From Thunnus maccoyii (lineage: Eukaryota > Chordata > Actinopteri > Scombriformes > Scombridae), in assembly GCF_910596095.1 (NCBI RefSeq), contig NC_056551.1:13967501-14031500 (forward strand): a DNA stretch of 64,000 nt, written 5' to 3'. The position numbers were made by a program, and so were the translations under genes. This document shows positions 13,766-27,600 of the stretch, piece after piece (position 1 is the stretch's first letter; every line of letters begins with the position of its first letter). The notes below the pieces were generated by a model, which searched no databases, had not been told where the DNA came from, and saw only the letters and a program-made list of their open reading frames with translations.

Positions 13766-13800
13766 ACCAGTTATTCCTCATGTTGTGGGGACATAAATCT
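13364..13800. repeat. GGGGACA-type dispersed repeat flanked by GT microsatellites
   Basis: A GT tract (13364-13411) is followed by 'tcctcatgttgtggggacat', a run of 'ggttaaggttagggtt'-like text, 'gtctccaggaaatgaatg' and then TC/GT tracts (13685-13765). A second 'cctcatgttgtggggacata' follows the tracts. A related copy lies at 40845-41045, sharing the 'aagtctccaggaaat.aatgta' segment. This is a familiar kind of fish repeat; I name no family. Confidence 0.6.
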
Positions 13801-14084
13801 GTTGGCACATACTGCATTCACTGCGATTTTCTATCATTTCAAGACCATGTTTGAGGAAGAAAAACCTACCTCCTCAAAAAGAAAACATGGTTTGGAGATT
13901 CATTCTTTTTATCAAGACCGTGACAAAAAAGTTAGAAATTGAAAATTAGCTTTACGAATTGATTTTAAAATCAGAGTTTTGAGGAAAAACATTCAGGTAT
14001 CTGAGAGAAGTTTAAATGATGAGATTGAAATTCAAATTTTAACAAGGCTCAATGATGAATTTTCAGAAAAAATAAAAATGAATT

Positions 14085-16729
14085 AAAGCTGATGATCGGG
14101 CCCTTGCTCCTTTGCTCACGTTGGGGTCGTGCGGCAGTCGAACTACGCCGCAGTTGAACTGCTCTTATTGCAGAGCAACACAATACAGCAATACATTTAC
14201 CAGAGGGCAACTGACATGTATTTACATATTCATGAATATTGGACATTGCATGTAGGAGATAAGTATCACTTCCTGTGTCCATTTTGTGGCACTAGAGAAC
14301 ACCCATCAACTACACGTCATGTTGCTGTACATCATGTGTAGACCACACCATGTAAATTTCATGTAAATCAGATGATGTTTGTCACATAAGGCTGACTTCC
14401 TTTTGTAAGTAGGTGGCGCCTTGACTATGACTCAATATTGACATGTAGATGTGTTCAGGCCTGGACTCTTATCAAACATGAGAAATTTGGGGCAGATTGG
14501 ACAATGTAAAGTGGAGTAACAACAACTTCCTGTTTAATGCCCCAAACATGTTTTGGGTGAAATTGACTGGCACGCCACACCAAGGGCGTTCAATGAAAAC
14601 TGAAAAGCTTTGCAATTTAGCATCACAAAGGTGTTTAGATGTAAAGTACCAAATTTTAAGACATTTGGGCTAAATCTCTAGGAGGAGTTCCTTAAAGTAC
14701 AACACCCGTCAATGGCTTCACTTTGCAAAAAAAAAAAAAAAAGCAAAGTTGATTCAAAATGGCTTACTTCCTGTGGGGCTTAAGGTGTTGCTCCAAGAGG
14801 CTCTTTGTAAGTCTAGACATGAAACATGTGCCTACCAAATTTGGTTCATCTAGGTGAAACCTAAACATGGGGGATTCAACATTGAAATTTCATGGGGGGC
14901 GCTATTGAGCCATTTTGCCACAACCATGTCCAAGATCCATAAAACATGTAAATGTTCACCACTTCTGACGCATGTACAAAGTTTCAAAAATTGTGATTGA
15001 TTTGGACAAAAAACAATAATTCTTTGCATTACAATAATAAAAAAGAGTGTAACGGAGAAGCAAAGCTCTGAAAGACTGTCCATCAGTCAGGTGAATCATC
15101 CTGAACTTCTGTGAATCCAAACAAAACTAATAAATATGTCATCATTAAATAAGGAATAAAGAAGTCCTTAGCCAATATACTGTATATGCAGACACTGAAA
15201 ACAGTCATAAGTTTCTCACTGGAAGGTGAAATCAGTGACTTTCAATATGCTGTTTCTCACTCTTATACTTTCCTGCGTTTTTCGAACCACAACTAGTGTG
15301 ACATTCAATCTCAGCAGCCACAGATGAGCAGAAAGAGAAACCAAATGAGATTTGAAAGTGAGTGTGGAATGAACTCTTGCCTCTCTCATGGTGTTCTGAT
15401 TGTAGATAGTCGAAGATTACTATTCAAACATTACAGTTATCTTAAGAGACCCTTTCACCCTGTCACTTAAAAACATTTTTTCTTTTAATTTTTAAATGTT
15501 AAATCTCTGTTGAGCTGTTCTGGAGTTCTGGAAAAAAAGTTGTGTATTCATGTACCACTTATTCAGATGTTATTTTAAAATTACACAAGTTAAAGCTACT
15601 GAACAATATAATATTCAATTAGACAATAACAGGCAAACATATAAAATTGATCTGTACTAACTAACACAGACTAATCTGGCCATAGTTAAAGTTAACTGGC
15701 AACTCTGTGTATTTTCATTTTTAATCAGTTGGTAAGTGCACAAGAACTATTTTTGATCTATAAGCGCTTTGGAAATCAAAAAAATACCGGCATTACCTTT
15801 TCAGATGTAAATTTCAACTGAATTCACACTGGAAACGTCACTTGGTGTTGTGAAGTGCAGCCTCACAGAGCTGCTTAACTGTAGACTCTAACCCAGCCTT
15901 TCTTGTTGAATTAATGATTTTTTTTTAATCAGTTAATATTAGTTTTGACGTCAGTATTAAGAGGAGTTTGTTAAAATACAAAGCCTGTCAATGGCTTCAC
16001 TTTGTGAAAAAAAAAAGCAAAGTAGGTTAAAAATGGCTGGCTTCCTCTTGGACTACAGGTGTGGCTCTGGCTCCAAGAGGCTTTTTTAAGTCTGGAGATG
16101 GTACCTCTGCCTACCAAATTTCGTAAATCGACATCAAAATTAAAGATTGGGGCTTTGACATTGAAATTTTCTAGGGGGGCGACCTTGAGCCATTTTGCCA
16201 CATCCATGCCCAAGACCTATACTGGCCACTTCTGATGCATGTGTAAAGTTTCCTGAGTTTTCGAGCATCAAAGCAAAAATACTCAAATTAATTAGGAGGT
16301 GCTGAAGAGCCAAAATGCCATGCCCAAACCAAATTTTTATACTAATTAAAGCATTTATTAGTTTGAATATATACCTATGCAAAGTTTCATCAGTTGTTAC
16401 GCATCCTAAAAGCCTCATACATGTGTTCATTAAATGAAGATTGAGGCACAAAATCCAAAATGGCTGACTTCCTGTTGGGTGAAAAATTCTGAAAAAAAAT
16501 GTATTATGTGAAGAATGATGAGAGCAATGAACCCACTGGATTTCATACACATAAAAGAAACTTTGTCACAAGATGGCCTTGTGTTTGGGGGCGCTATGGA
16601 GTCCGCTGGCCACGCCCGAGCCCAATCACTACGGAACTTTTACAGAACAATTTGCGCCAATTCTGATGTGTGTGCAAATTTTCGTGAGTTTTTGAGCATC
16701 CTAAGCCCCTCAAAAATGTAATGGAATAC

Positions 16730-16760
<31 letters not shown>

Positions 16761-16925
16761 GCTTCAAAAACAATTGGTTCCTCATACTTTCAGTGCCAGG
16801 GACTGTTTGGCCCCTGGTACTTTTGTGCTCGAGCCCTAAAAAAAACATCTCTGGCATTCTGTCGCACTGTGAGGTTAAAGCCACTAGAGGACACCATTGC
16901 TTGATTTGCTATGCTGACTGTTAAC
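14085..16925. repeat. Composite dispersed repeat with internal ~1.27-kb direct duplication and (AAT)n tract
   Basis: The block contains repeated cassettes: a 'ggctnacttcctgt' phrase followed 100-170 bases later by a 'ggggggcgctattgagcc'-like phrase and 'attttgccacaccc'. The segment 14690-15010 recurs as 15960-16270, sharing 'gtcaatggcttcactttg', 'ctccaagaggct', 'tgcctaccaaattt' and 'gagccattttgccaca'. A third cassette starts near 16455. An AAT tract lies at 16731-16760, and the block closes with 'gtgccagggactgtttggcc'. No protein-coding frame is credible. Confidence 0.6.
16731..16760. repeat. (AAT)n microsatellite
   Basis: Ten AAT units inside the composite repeat, near its high-coordinate end. 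Confidence 0.85.
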
Positions 16926-18671
16926 AGCTTCACATGTAGTTCAATGTGCATGTAATTGCTATTAGTCTTAGATTAAAAATAAATTGACTGGTGTCTTCAC
17001 AATGTACATATTAACACCATTACATACGTATATAAAGTCCACACAAACAAGTCACTTTAAGTTATTGCGTGAATGTTTCTATTCTGTATTTCTTCTGTCA
17101 ACATCACCAAATTCAAACATGAAAACAGCCACCTCAGAGTAGAATAAATCAATGCTACCATAACCCAACTTCTCCATAAAAATAGAAAATTTTTTTTACT
17201 GACAACATACAGTATAATGGAATAAGTAATTGTAGATAATTACTTGTTGCCTAATTAAAATAATAATTGTGTTGCTATGACTCACTATGATGTACATCTT
17301 GCACATGAGAGTATGATATCCCCTCCTGTTCCTGCTCCATGATGATTTAAATTTCATACAAAAAAATGCACATAATGCTTTTATGACTTTTACGTTCATG
17401 TCTTTGATTAAAATGCCATTTTAAGAGCATTTAAGACCCCCTGAAGCCCAAAAACTTGCTGACACTTGACACTTGCTGACATACTTGTCTTCTTTTGTCA
17501 ATTTCTGTAAAAAGTACAATAATAAATAGCAGAATTTCTCACCAGAAAGTGAATCAGGTTTAGTATGAGGAGAAGTTTTTATGGGAAAGACAAAAGCTCT
17601 GGACTGAAAACTTTATATACTTGTTCACTGAGAGGCAGCTGATCCAACCTAGATTCTGAAGTTAGAAGTAATGGATTCATGATTATTTAAGCCACTTATT
17701 GTTATTAATTAACACTTTTACCACCAACATTAATGAACGAAAGAGCTAAAAAAAAAACCTGCATTGAACATTAATGCTTTATTTGCTTGCATTTCTTGAA
17801 ACCTTTATTCAACACATCAAAATGGTAAAATATTAGACTCTTATACAGACAATAATTTAAATAAATACCATGACTAATTATCATCAACAAACGCAATAAG
17901 CAGTATCATCAGAGAAAGACCTAAGGCCTCTTAACTTTTTCTGGAGTATTTGCTATTTTTCTGTAGATTACAGGGGACGTTTAAATAAATGCATTAATAA
18001 GTAAATAAGCAAACAGCTAACAGTTGATTATTTTCATTTGGCATCATCACAGTTATCAGTGAAAACTTTTAAGTGTACAATCATTTCTGCAAAGTGCTTT
18101 CTTCATTATTTGTCAGAGAAATATTGAGGATTTCGATGCCTAAAGCTTTTCTTTCATCACATGGAGGAGCAGTTTTTTAAAAAACTGCAGAAAGCCAAAG
18201 GCATCCCCTTATCATCACCAAAAGTAAATCTCTATGGCACTACATCAGGATGCTTGATATGGTTTTCAGTAGATATTGGTGTAGATATTTGAACTTTACA
18301 TTGCACTGTATAACTGTTTATTTTAAATACCATGTAAATAATACAAAACCAGTGTACACAGCACAATGCAAACTAAATTTGAATTCACCCAACTGGTGTG
18401 ACGAGTAGTGTTGAGCCGAATCTCAACGACAAAATTAAATCATCAACAGAAGAAGAATTTTGAACCTCTGTGTATTCAGAGGTTTGCTGGGTAGAGTAGT
18501 AAGGCAGTCAGCACAGCCGATAACATTTTAAAAATTGTCATGGTGAAAAACATTGCTACAAGAGTGAGTTTCCATTGTCTTGAAGGTTTGTTGTCGTTGT
18601 CACAGTGTGAATTGTTCCGACTTCCAGCATCCCTCCCGATCATAAAGTCTGCTTCCGCTCAAATCCGACAC
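16926..18671. other. AT-rich intergenic/3' region of atp6v0a2, no gene seen
   Basis: No exon-like sequence was found. The upper part should be the atp6v0a2 3' untranslated region. A minus-strand AATAAA at 18317-18322 lies about 350 bases past the stop codon and is a possible poly(A) signal. Confidence 0.45.
18317..18322 (-). promoter_or_regulatory. Possible poly(A) signal of atp6v0a2
   Basis: The minus strand reads AATAAA about 350 bases downstream of the stop codon. Such hexamers are frequent in AT-rich DNA, so this is only a candidate. Confidence 0.3.
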
Positions 18672-21600
18672 TTAAAGCAAGCCGTCTTGCTCAAAAACGG
18701 AGGGCAGAAGCGAGAAGTCGAAGGGCAAAAACTTGACACCGGTCCCGTGGTAGAATTTGTTCTGAAACTCCACCCTGAAATCAAAAGGTCAGGCAAGCAA
18801 GAGCACTTTAATGAAGGTATAATAAATGATGAGCAAGGTGAAGGTGAAATAGAGATAAATAAATATCACGACATTTTTAAGTCATTGGGCCTCATGCAAG
18901 AACCACCTGTACGAACAGATTCATTCCTAAGAGGCACGTACGAGTGATTCAAGAAAATGTGCGGCATTCATCGGTTTCCTTGTAGTTGTAATTTTCATTT
19001 AGGTATGAATGAAATGTATGAGTGGTCCCGACCTGTCGTACGAGACCTGGACGGATAGTCTCTGCCTTTCTTCACAAGGGGAAAAACGCTTGTTTGACTT
19101 AGAATTATAATGATTTAATCTGAATGAATTTGGAGTTTAAATATGATCAACTAAAATAAAATATACAACTAAAACAAATTTGATGCAAAATTGATATTCT
19201 GTTCATCATATTATCATCTTCATGATAATATGAAGCTCATGGTGTCATCTTCTGTTGCACCTGACAGTGTAACATCACCTACTGTAGGCTATAACAGCCT
19301 ATTCTCTCGTCTAATATATATGTGATCCTCACATCACCTTAAAATTTAAATTTCATGCTGCCTTACAGCGTAGGAAAAGATTTAAGCTAAGCCCATTCTC
19401 TTGAATGAGAAGGTGTGTCCAAACATTTGACTGGTACTGTATATGACAATTTAACAATAGCTACGATTCAAGACAGTATCTGGCCTCACTGTACTGACAG
19501 CTCTGAAGAGATTGTGAACTAACTAAGACTCACCAGTGGAGGCGGAGCGCATGGAGGAACGCTGATAAGCCTTCCATGACCAGCAGGATGGACACGGTGA
19601 GCGTGGCAAAGAGGCCGAATACAGGGACTAAAAACGCCACGCCCACTCTGGTGGTGATCCTTAGACCCAGACGCATCACCATGGCCCACAACACCTCTGA
19701 CAGCTCTGAAAAAAGATAGAAACAAAACACATAAAGACACACAATATACAAAAACACATTAAAAAAAACAAATTAATATCAAAAAGGTGATATGATGTGA
19801 AGCAGAATCAAAGGTGTGAAGACAGCTTGTGGTGCAAAGATATTTTCACACACAGTGATTGCACTTACGGGCGTGAGCCAAGCTGAGCGCCCAGAGACGC
19901 AGGTAGGATGCTGTGTTAGAAATGCAGCCCAGGCAGTACTCTATGGTGTGAATGGCCTGGTGCAGGAGCACATCCGCAAAGTCAAACTGTAAAACATTTA
20001 AAATTATTTGCAAGTTACCCCATTTACACAATCAAAAATGAAGGTCAGGTAATATGGCTTTCCTGTTTTAATACAGCATATTACAGTATTTTTGTATTCT
20101 AAAATTTACCAAAAACTGCTAGCGTTCAGGTTATTGAATTAGCCTCACAACTGATTCTTTTCTATTGACCTACTTTCTCTCTTCTAATGTGCAAATACAG
20201 CACATACTGCATAAACACAAAATGTCGCAGAAATGTAAAATATTTCAACTATAAAGGCAGGAGACTTTGGTGTCTCTTTGACCTCTTTGGGAAGAGCTTC
20301 TCTGCTGGTCATTTCATCAAGTCCCTCCTCTTCATCATCTTCATAGGATGGTGCTGTGGAATTGTCATCCTCACTCACACGCCGCACCCTCTCATAACCC
20401 TGAGGGGAGAAATCAGTGCTGTTTTTCATAAAGAAATGAACTAAAAACCGCTTAGGTTGAACAAATTCGGCACATATGCCGCAATATTTTTGACTAGACT
20501 TACTCTGCGTCTGCCCAGGCCTTTGCCTCCACGATACATCCAATACAAGAAAAGAGGTTTTCCTAACAGCAGCACAGGAACTGACAGCATAGCTATCACA
20601 AGTAGGAAAATCTGCAGCCCAGTCTATGGAGTCAAGAAAACGCACAAAACCACATGCATTTACAAGGATCACAATACACTGAAAACAGACAATAATGTCA
20701 GATGATGTACTGAACACACACCTGTCCTGGGAACAGAGGACTGATGTTGTTCCCCTGCATGACGAACATGTTGATGAAGTGGATGAGGATGCTGGGAGCC
20801 TGGCTGGAGTCTCGTGCGCCAAAAGCCAACCACTTGTAGAAAATCATGAAGACCAGGTAGCCAAAGAGACAGAGCAGGAAGAGCAGCTCAGGAAGAAACA
20901 GCAGATAGACGTTATATTTCTGTCGGAAGTGCCTGAAGGGAAAGAACAAAGTGCGGGGATAAAGAAAGTGGTCAGGCAGCAATTATAATCTACCTATCGA
21001 CTCTACCTATCGATGCTTACCAAAACCAATGAGGGGAGATTGTTTTTAAGCAATAAAACATAACTTGTGGTTATATATAACATGTATGTAACTGTATAGT
21101 CCTTGTAAATATGATAGTTTTATGTAGTAGTAGTAGTATGTAGTGTGGTATGTAGTTTTATTGCCAGATTAAATGTTTTATTCGATTCTAATTTAAGATA
21201 TTTTAGTATTTGTAAATACATTGTCTATGTGTGGTGTGGAAGTGGCTACAACTGAATTGTATAATGACAGTTCAGATGAAAAAAAGAAAATAAATGGGTA
21301 AACCTGATATTTTTCCAAGGCAGGCACAAGGCCACAGCTGAGTGTTGTGGAGTGGTGCACCGATGCCAATATTGTGCAGTATAGCATGACCATTAGTGCA
21401 TTATTGTAATTATACCACAGTTTCATTTGTTACATTTATGATTGGCTTTTGAGACACCTATGATTAAAAAAAGCTGATATTTCTTTATTTTACAAGTCTC
21501 TTAATTTCATTTTAATTTCCTAGCAAGTCCTTTGGTAAGAATTATGTTACTTTGTGTTTATTATAGGTAAAATTGAGAAAATGTTATGTGGCAGTTCACA

Positions 21601-24600
21601 CAGTAAGATTGGTTTCCAGAGGGGTTTTCTTAAAAGAATTCCTGAAATCCTGATGACTGACAAGATCCCTTTAAAACTACCCAAAAATATATATATTTAT
21701 TTGTTGGAAACTATTAATTGAACGACATCTCATTTTACCAAGAAATACTAAACATATCAGTTCCTCTCTAGTAAATTATTAGAAAACTATGGGACCTGTG
21801 ACTTAAGTGTTACCATAAAACAAAGTGAAAAAGTTCAGTTACTGCAGATTCTGTCAAAACTATTTGTTTTATAATATACAGAAATAATGCAAAGCATCTT
21901 AAGACATTACTTCATGCTGTGGTCGCTGTCTTTCTTGCATGTTTTACAGTCAATTCTGTGTCTTTCATTAAACATCATCTACTGCTCACTGGAGGCTCAT
22001 TAAAATACTCAACGCCAATAAATTTGATCACGTCATTATTGTTCGTTTTTTGCCAATAGAACCACTGATATTGGTGTGTGAGGCCTCTCTGGCAATTATT
22101 GATCGGTTGCTACGTTACAAATATGAAAAGAATTGTACTAGCTGTAGTGTTGTATCAGGAGATCCTGGCACAAATAAAAATAGCTGTCAGCAAACCAAAA
22201 TGCAATGGTGAATGACTGTTGTATAACAAAGGATAGATAATTAAATCTACAGCTTTACTCCATCGGCCACTCTCAAATTCAATTCTATTAGGTCCACATG
22301 TTGATGCCTGGCACTGATAGATGCTCATGATGTAAGTACATAAGGTTACTGGCAGGGAATTTGAGCTCGAGTGACTCACAAATGATTGAAGACACTCAAC
22401 ACCACTCCGAAGCTCATGTGGATGACGCCAATGATGACTGACATCTTCATCTTATAGGAGTTTAGGAAGGACAGCCGGTTCACTGCCATGTTCCATATCT
22501 GTTGCAACATGAAGAAGCATCTCAGTGAAAACTACAATGACTCAAAATATTGTGACAGCAGTTGTCTAAGTGCATTTACTCACAGGATCAATGCCAAATG
22601 GATACGGCCCACTGAAAACACCACTGACATTGGGGTCTAACGTGAGCAAAGTGTTTGTTTGAAGCGTTTTGTTTCTGCAATGGAAAAAAAAGATACGTAT
22701 CAATTAAAAAAGAAAAGCACATAAAAATAATATGGTAAACAAAAATGATGTATCTGAGTGTGTATTTCTGTTAACTCACGTCCACTGCTGACTTGTGAAC
22801 ATAGCGTTGACACTCCAGCCAGAGCCAAATATATTAAGAGACTTGGAGAAACAGTCGTTGTAAATGAGCCCAGTGTAGATGGAGAAAAGCCCCATCATTA
22901 GGATGATGTAACGTCCGTTGAAGAACGTCATCCATATCTGAGCGGAGCAGAGACACAGCTATCAGCCAAAACTAATTTACAATAATCAGACTCTGCATTT
23001 TGGATGAGAGGAACAACATTCCAACCTCATTACTGGATCGTTTCTTCTTCTGCGTCTTTTCCGTCAGCACCATCCACAGCGCAAAGAGACTCATTACCAT
23101 CCCGTGCCCCAGGTCGCCAAACATCACAGCAAACAGAAAGGGGAACGTGATGATGGTGTAGGGAGCTGCCAAAGAGAGAAGCATATTACATGTATGTACT
23201 CTTCCAAGGCTGCACTTAACAAAGAGACACTTTCACATTTTTTCTTTACAAGACACAGTATGAGTTCTTACCTGGGCTTACCTCGCGATAGTCCCCCACC
23301 CCATAAGCCTCCACAATGCTCTGAAACCCCGACGTGAACTTATTCGTTCTTAACAGGGTAGGTGGAGTGTCAGTGCTTGGGATGCGGTTCACAAAGGACG
23401 GTACAGTGGCATCACCTTTTCTCTGATAGAAAAAAAGAGGAAAGAATTTAAAGAATGCCACTGACATCAGTACTGTTTCAACCAGCAGCAATCAGTAAAT
23501 GTGGATTTAAAATGCACACAAGAAAAAAACAACTTGATGATTTTTGGAGCTCCCATCTGGCATTTCATGTTGTTCAGATTCTATTTAATATCAAATATTC
23601 ACAGATTTGAGTAACTCTAAGACCAAATGGTTTTCATTTGCACATTCTGGGTAAGAAATATAAATATATGCAAATGAATGCAAATGAAAAAAAAAAACAT
23701 GAAAGAAGAAGAAACAATAAGCAAAACACATTAATTGAGTGTAGCAGGACTTTAAGGGTGCAAAAACCTTCTGAACAAAGGTTTATTCTCTTACCCTTCT
23801 ATCTAATGTGTGATTAAGGCCACGCACGTAGTCTATACTAATTGCAAACACTACTTTGGCTTCCACAAATAGTAAAACTTGACTGCTTAAAACTTGTTGT
23901 GTCAAGAGTGACTGCTTTGATGCCTTAAATCAAATGCGTTTTATTCACAGGTAAACAGACTAATCTCAGGTAGTCGTGCATGTGCTGCTTGTCCTAAACA
24001 TAGCTGCAGCTAAGCATTTTCACAACACAGGAAATGTGCAGCTGTGATATAACTGCATTGTCTGGTGCGGTTTGTCTGTCTGTAGAGATTCTCAGTCATC
24101 TAGGTCATGATACATCCAAAAGAGCTGAGTCAAGGGCAGCTGGACTTGTTTTAAATTGAGACAAATTTAAATTTAGTTTTGGCTTACAGAGGACTTACTG
24201 AAAATATGAAAAAAATGCTGCTGTGATTTGAGCCTTCAGTGTTATGTAAAGGTTTATTAAGCACAGTGTCACAGTGAATAAGAATGATTTTTCCCCAAAC
24301 AACAGATGAATAATAGCGACAAATACACACAATCACAAAATCATCAGCTCTAAAACCAATTTTTATATAATGTAGTTTTTACTCACCGAGCCTTCTTCTA
24401 GTGCCCCCCGCAGGTTTGCCAGGTCACTGACGGGACACCACACTTCAGCAATCAGACACTTGTTGGTAACATCGAAGCTGCAGAGGTTGAGGATATGATA
24501 GATTGCCTTCATCTTTTTCACCTGCACAACCCAGGTATATGCCGACTCCGAGGCCTTCTGCAGAACCTGCCTCAGGTAGTCCTCGGTGCGGTGCAGCACC

Positions 24601-27600
24601 TGCAGGAAACTCCAGTTATTATAAACTCACTAAGAATGAAAGTATAGTGTGTTATATGTTGTTCCTGTCTGGATCAAAAGCCCCAAGGCCGTAACAGTCC
24701 TACATTGTTAAGATCTTGGATGCGTGTCCTTAAGCTGTCCAACACATCTGCCCTCTCCTCGTCATTCTCAGGGTGTGGATAAAGATGGCAGTGGTAACTG
24801 AGGACAACAAACAGAGACAGATGTGTATTTTGATGACAAAAGACAATACATGACATATTGACAGATGAGGTCAGGCTGTGTTGATGACATTCTTACCAAT
24901 CACAGATTTTCTGAACTTTCTGTCCAATCTGGTCTCCCCAGAAAGAGATGAGGAACACAACACTTTTGCTTATCTCACCCTGAAACAACACAGATTAGAC
25001 AGGTTATTACTACAGTCCTACAAAAAGTAATAAAACTATTTAAGTAATACTTATTTTGGCTGATACATAAGTAGGATGTACAATACAATTTTCTTCACAT
25101 GCCATCTAAATCCTGGTCACAGAATTTTACTTTAAATCCCCATAATTTTAAATGATCTCGTTATTATTTCCCTCTTTTTCTCAAAGGTATTTCTCTACAA
25201 CTGTAAGTTTTCACAACAGTGATCAAAGTGATTCATTATTAAGAGTTTCACACTCAATGACTCAGCAAATCTGCTTCATCACAACTGTGTGGATGTCGTT
25301 TGATCAGATTTACATAAGCGACATAAGCAAGTCATCATATTTTCATTCAAATGTTGCTAAACTCTAATTGGGTCATGGAAATCCTTTTTCCAACAGAGCC
25401 CTGCACCACTAAATACCAGTGAGAAAAGGAAGGACAAACACAGAAATGTGTGAAATAACCAAAACTTAGGTAGATAATTGTGTTCATATAGGACCCCCTC
25501 GCTCATAGTAAGAAGTGGACTGAGAAAACAGGTTTTCAGGGGCTTTAAAAAACTAAAATAAGTCATTCCTGTTATATGAAGTACATATTTCAACTCACAG
25601 TGTCGAGATCAGCGAGGTTCTCATCCACTTCTGTGTAGCTGAGGATGGTGTAACCCTTACAAACTCGCCATAACATGCGCTCGAAGGCCTCGACCTTCAC
25701 CCGTTGGATAAGACCTGAAACAAACCTACAACCGGGAGAGATCAGATTAGATTTAGGACTCATTTCTTAATGATAGTGGCACCATACACACTGTTATATG
25801 GCTGTAAAAAATATATACTGCAGCTCACCCCAGCTTTGCTCCAAGTCTTTGCATACCGGTGCATCCTGTCACCGAGTCTGTCTCCATGGTGGGGAATTCT
25901 TCATACTGGGGACCAAGAGCCTCATGCTAATTATGAAAAGGAACACATTTCATTCATGACAGCTTACATTAACTGCTCCTAACATGGTTGTACACAAAGC
26001 TGATGTGATGTTCACACGTTGTGATGTTTAGTCTCACAAATCCCTGTCTGGCATAGACATCATTGAAGCTCTCCGCTGTATCCCTTTTTTAACGCGGCTG
26101 CCTTGATGTGTCAGGTGCTGCTTGTAACGGCTGCATTTTGACCATGTCATTAATTAAAAGTCAGCACCGGTTCCACCTCTGTCACCCGGGGAAACGAAAC
26201 ACGTCAGCGACAAGAAAACAAGATGCCGCTGGCGACTTGAGGTGAGGCATCCTGCCTGAGATGCAAACAGAGTTGGACTGGGGAATGCGGTATGTGACAG
26301 ACTGTTGGTGTGCGTGACAAACAAGATGCTCAGCAGACGAATAGAGATAACACTCACTCTCGAGCGGCTGTGTATGAAGGTCCGCGTGATCTTCAGCATG
26401 TGTGTGTACTCCGTGAGCTCCAGGAGGTTCCTCCGCAGCTTCTCTTTGTTTCTCGCTACCTCGCTGAGCTCCATCTCCAGCCTCTGAAGCTGCTCCTGAA
26501 CATCACCACACATCAAACACCAACTTAAGTCTGAATTCAGCAGCAGGATAACCTGTTCAGTAAACCTGGACAGCCAAAAATCAACAGTCATTTTAGGTGG
26601 AATCTCAAATTGCAGCATTTGTCAGCTATTAATTAGTTATAAAGAGGACATATCATGAACATTTCCAGATCTATATTTATATTCTGGGGCTCTACTGGTG
26701 TATCTTTGCATGATTTACAGTTCAAAAAACTTCTTATTTATCTTATGCAGCCCCTCCGTTCAGCCTCTGTCTGAAACAGGCCGTTTTAGCTCCTGTCTCT
26801 TTAAGGCATCCGATGAGCCCACTCTGTTCTGATTGGTTAGCTTCCAAAGGCTATGTACACAAACAGTAGTGGTAAGGTTTCACTTCTTTTTCTCGTTCTT
26901 TACTGAAATGTCAACATGTTCAAGCCCAAATCCGATCCGAAACATGTGAGTGGACAACATGAACAACACGAAGAACAACCTTAGCAACAAAGGCTGTGGA
27001 ACGGATGGCTGTTTGTGGGCATCTGCGAACAATCTGATGTCATCACTAGGAGGAAGTAGAGGTAACTTTGCAAACAGAGCATTAAGAGCAGGCTGAAGGG
27101 AGCATTTTTACATACGTTAACCTGAAGTTTTGGAACTTTGACAATGTTTAACATCAACATTTGACATTAAAACAAACATTACATACATAAATGTACAGAA
27201 AATTATATGTCCGCCTTAAAAGTATGCACAGATAGATGACAAATCCCGGTAATTATCATATAACCTAATATGACCCATTGTAGTAGCAGTATTTGCAACA
27301 GTAATTTAGTTTCATAATTTTTCATGCTGTAGTTATCATACATAGATAGACCTCAGGAGGTAAATTGCATTTTTGAAGCAGTCAGACAAGAAACAAAGTA
27401 AAACATACAAATTGAAATTTAAAATAGGATATAAAGTATAAAAGTAGCACTCAGTAGCAAAATATAAAGGATAATGAAAACTAAATGAAAAAAATAGTAT
27501 GAAATATGTGGAAAGTGCACAATCAGTGCCTTTACATAGACACTAGTATTCACATTATGTGTTGTGCATGTATGTAACGTCATAATCTAGTTACAGAAAA

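Noticed and set aside
18540-18947. Plus-strand 135-residue frame
   Set aside because: It covers the minus-strand last exon of atp6v0a2, which reads [18 protein letters not shown] in the right place and phase. The plus frame is a shadow.
20184-20822. Minus-strand 212-residue frame
   Set aside because: It runs through introns and two exons of atp6v0a2, partly in the wrong frame. Only the exon 17 part is real protein.
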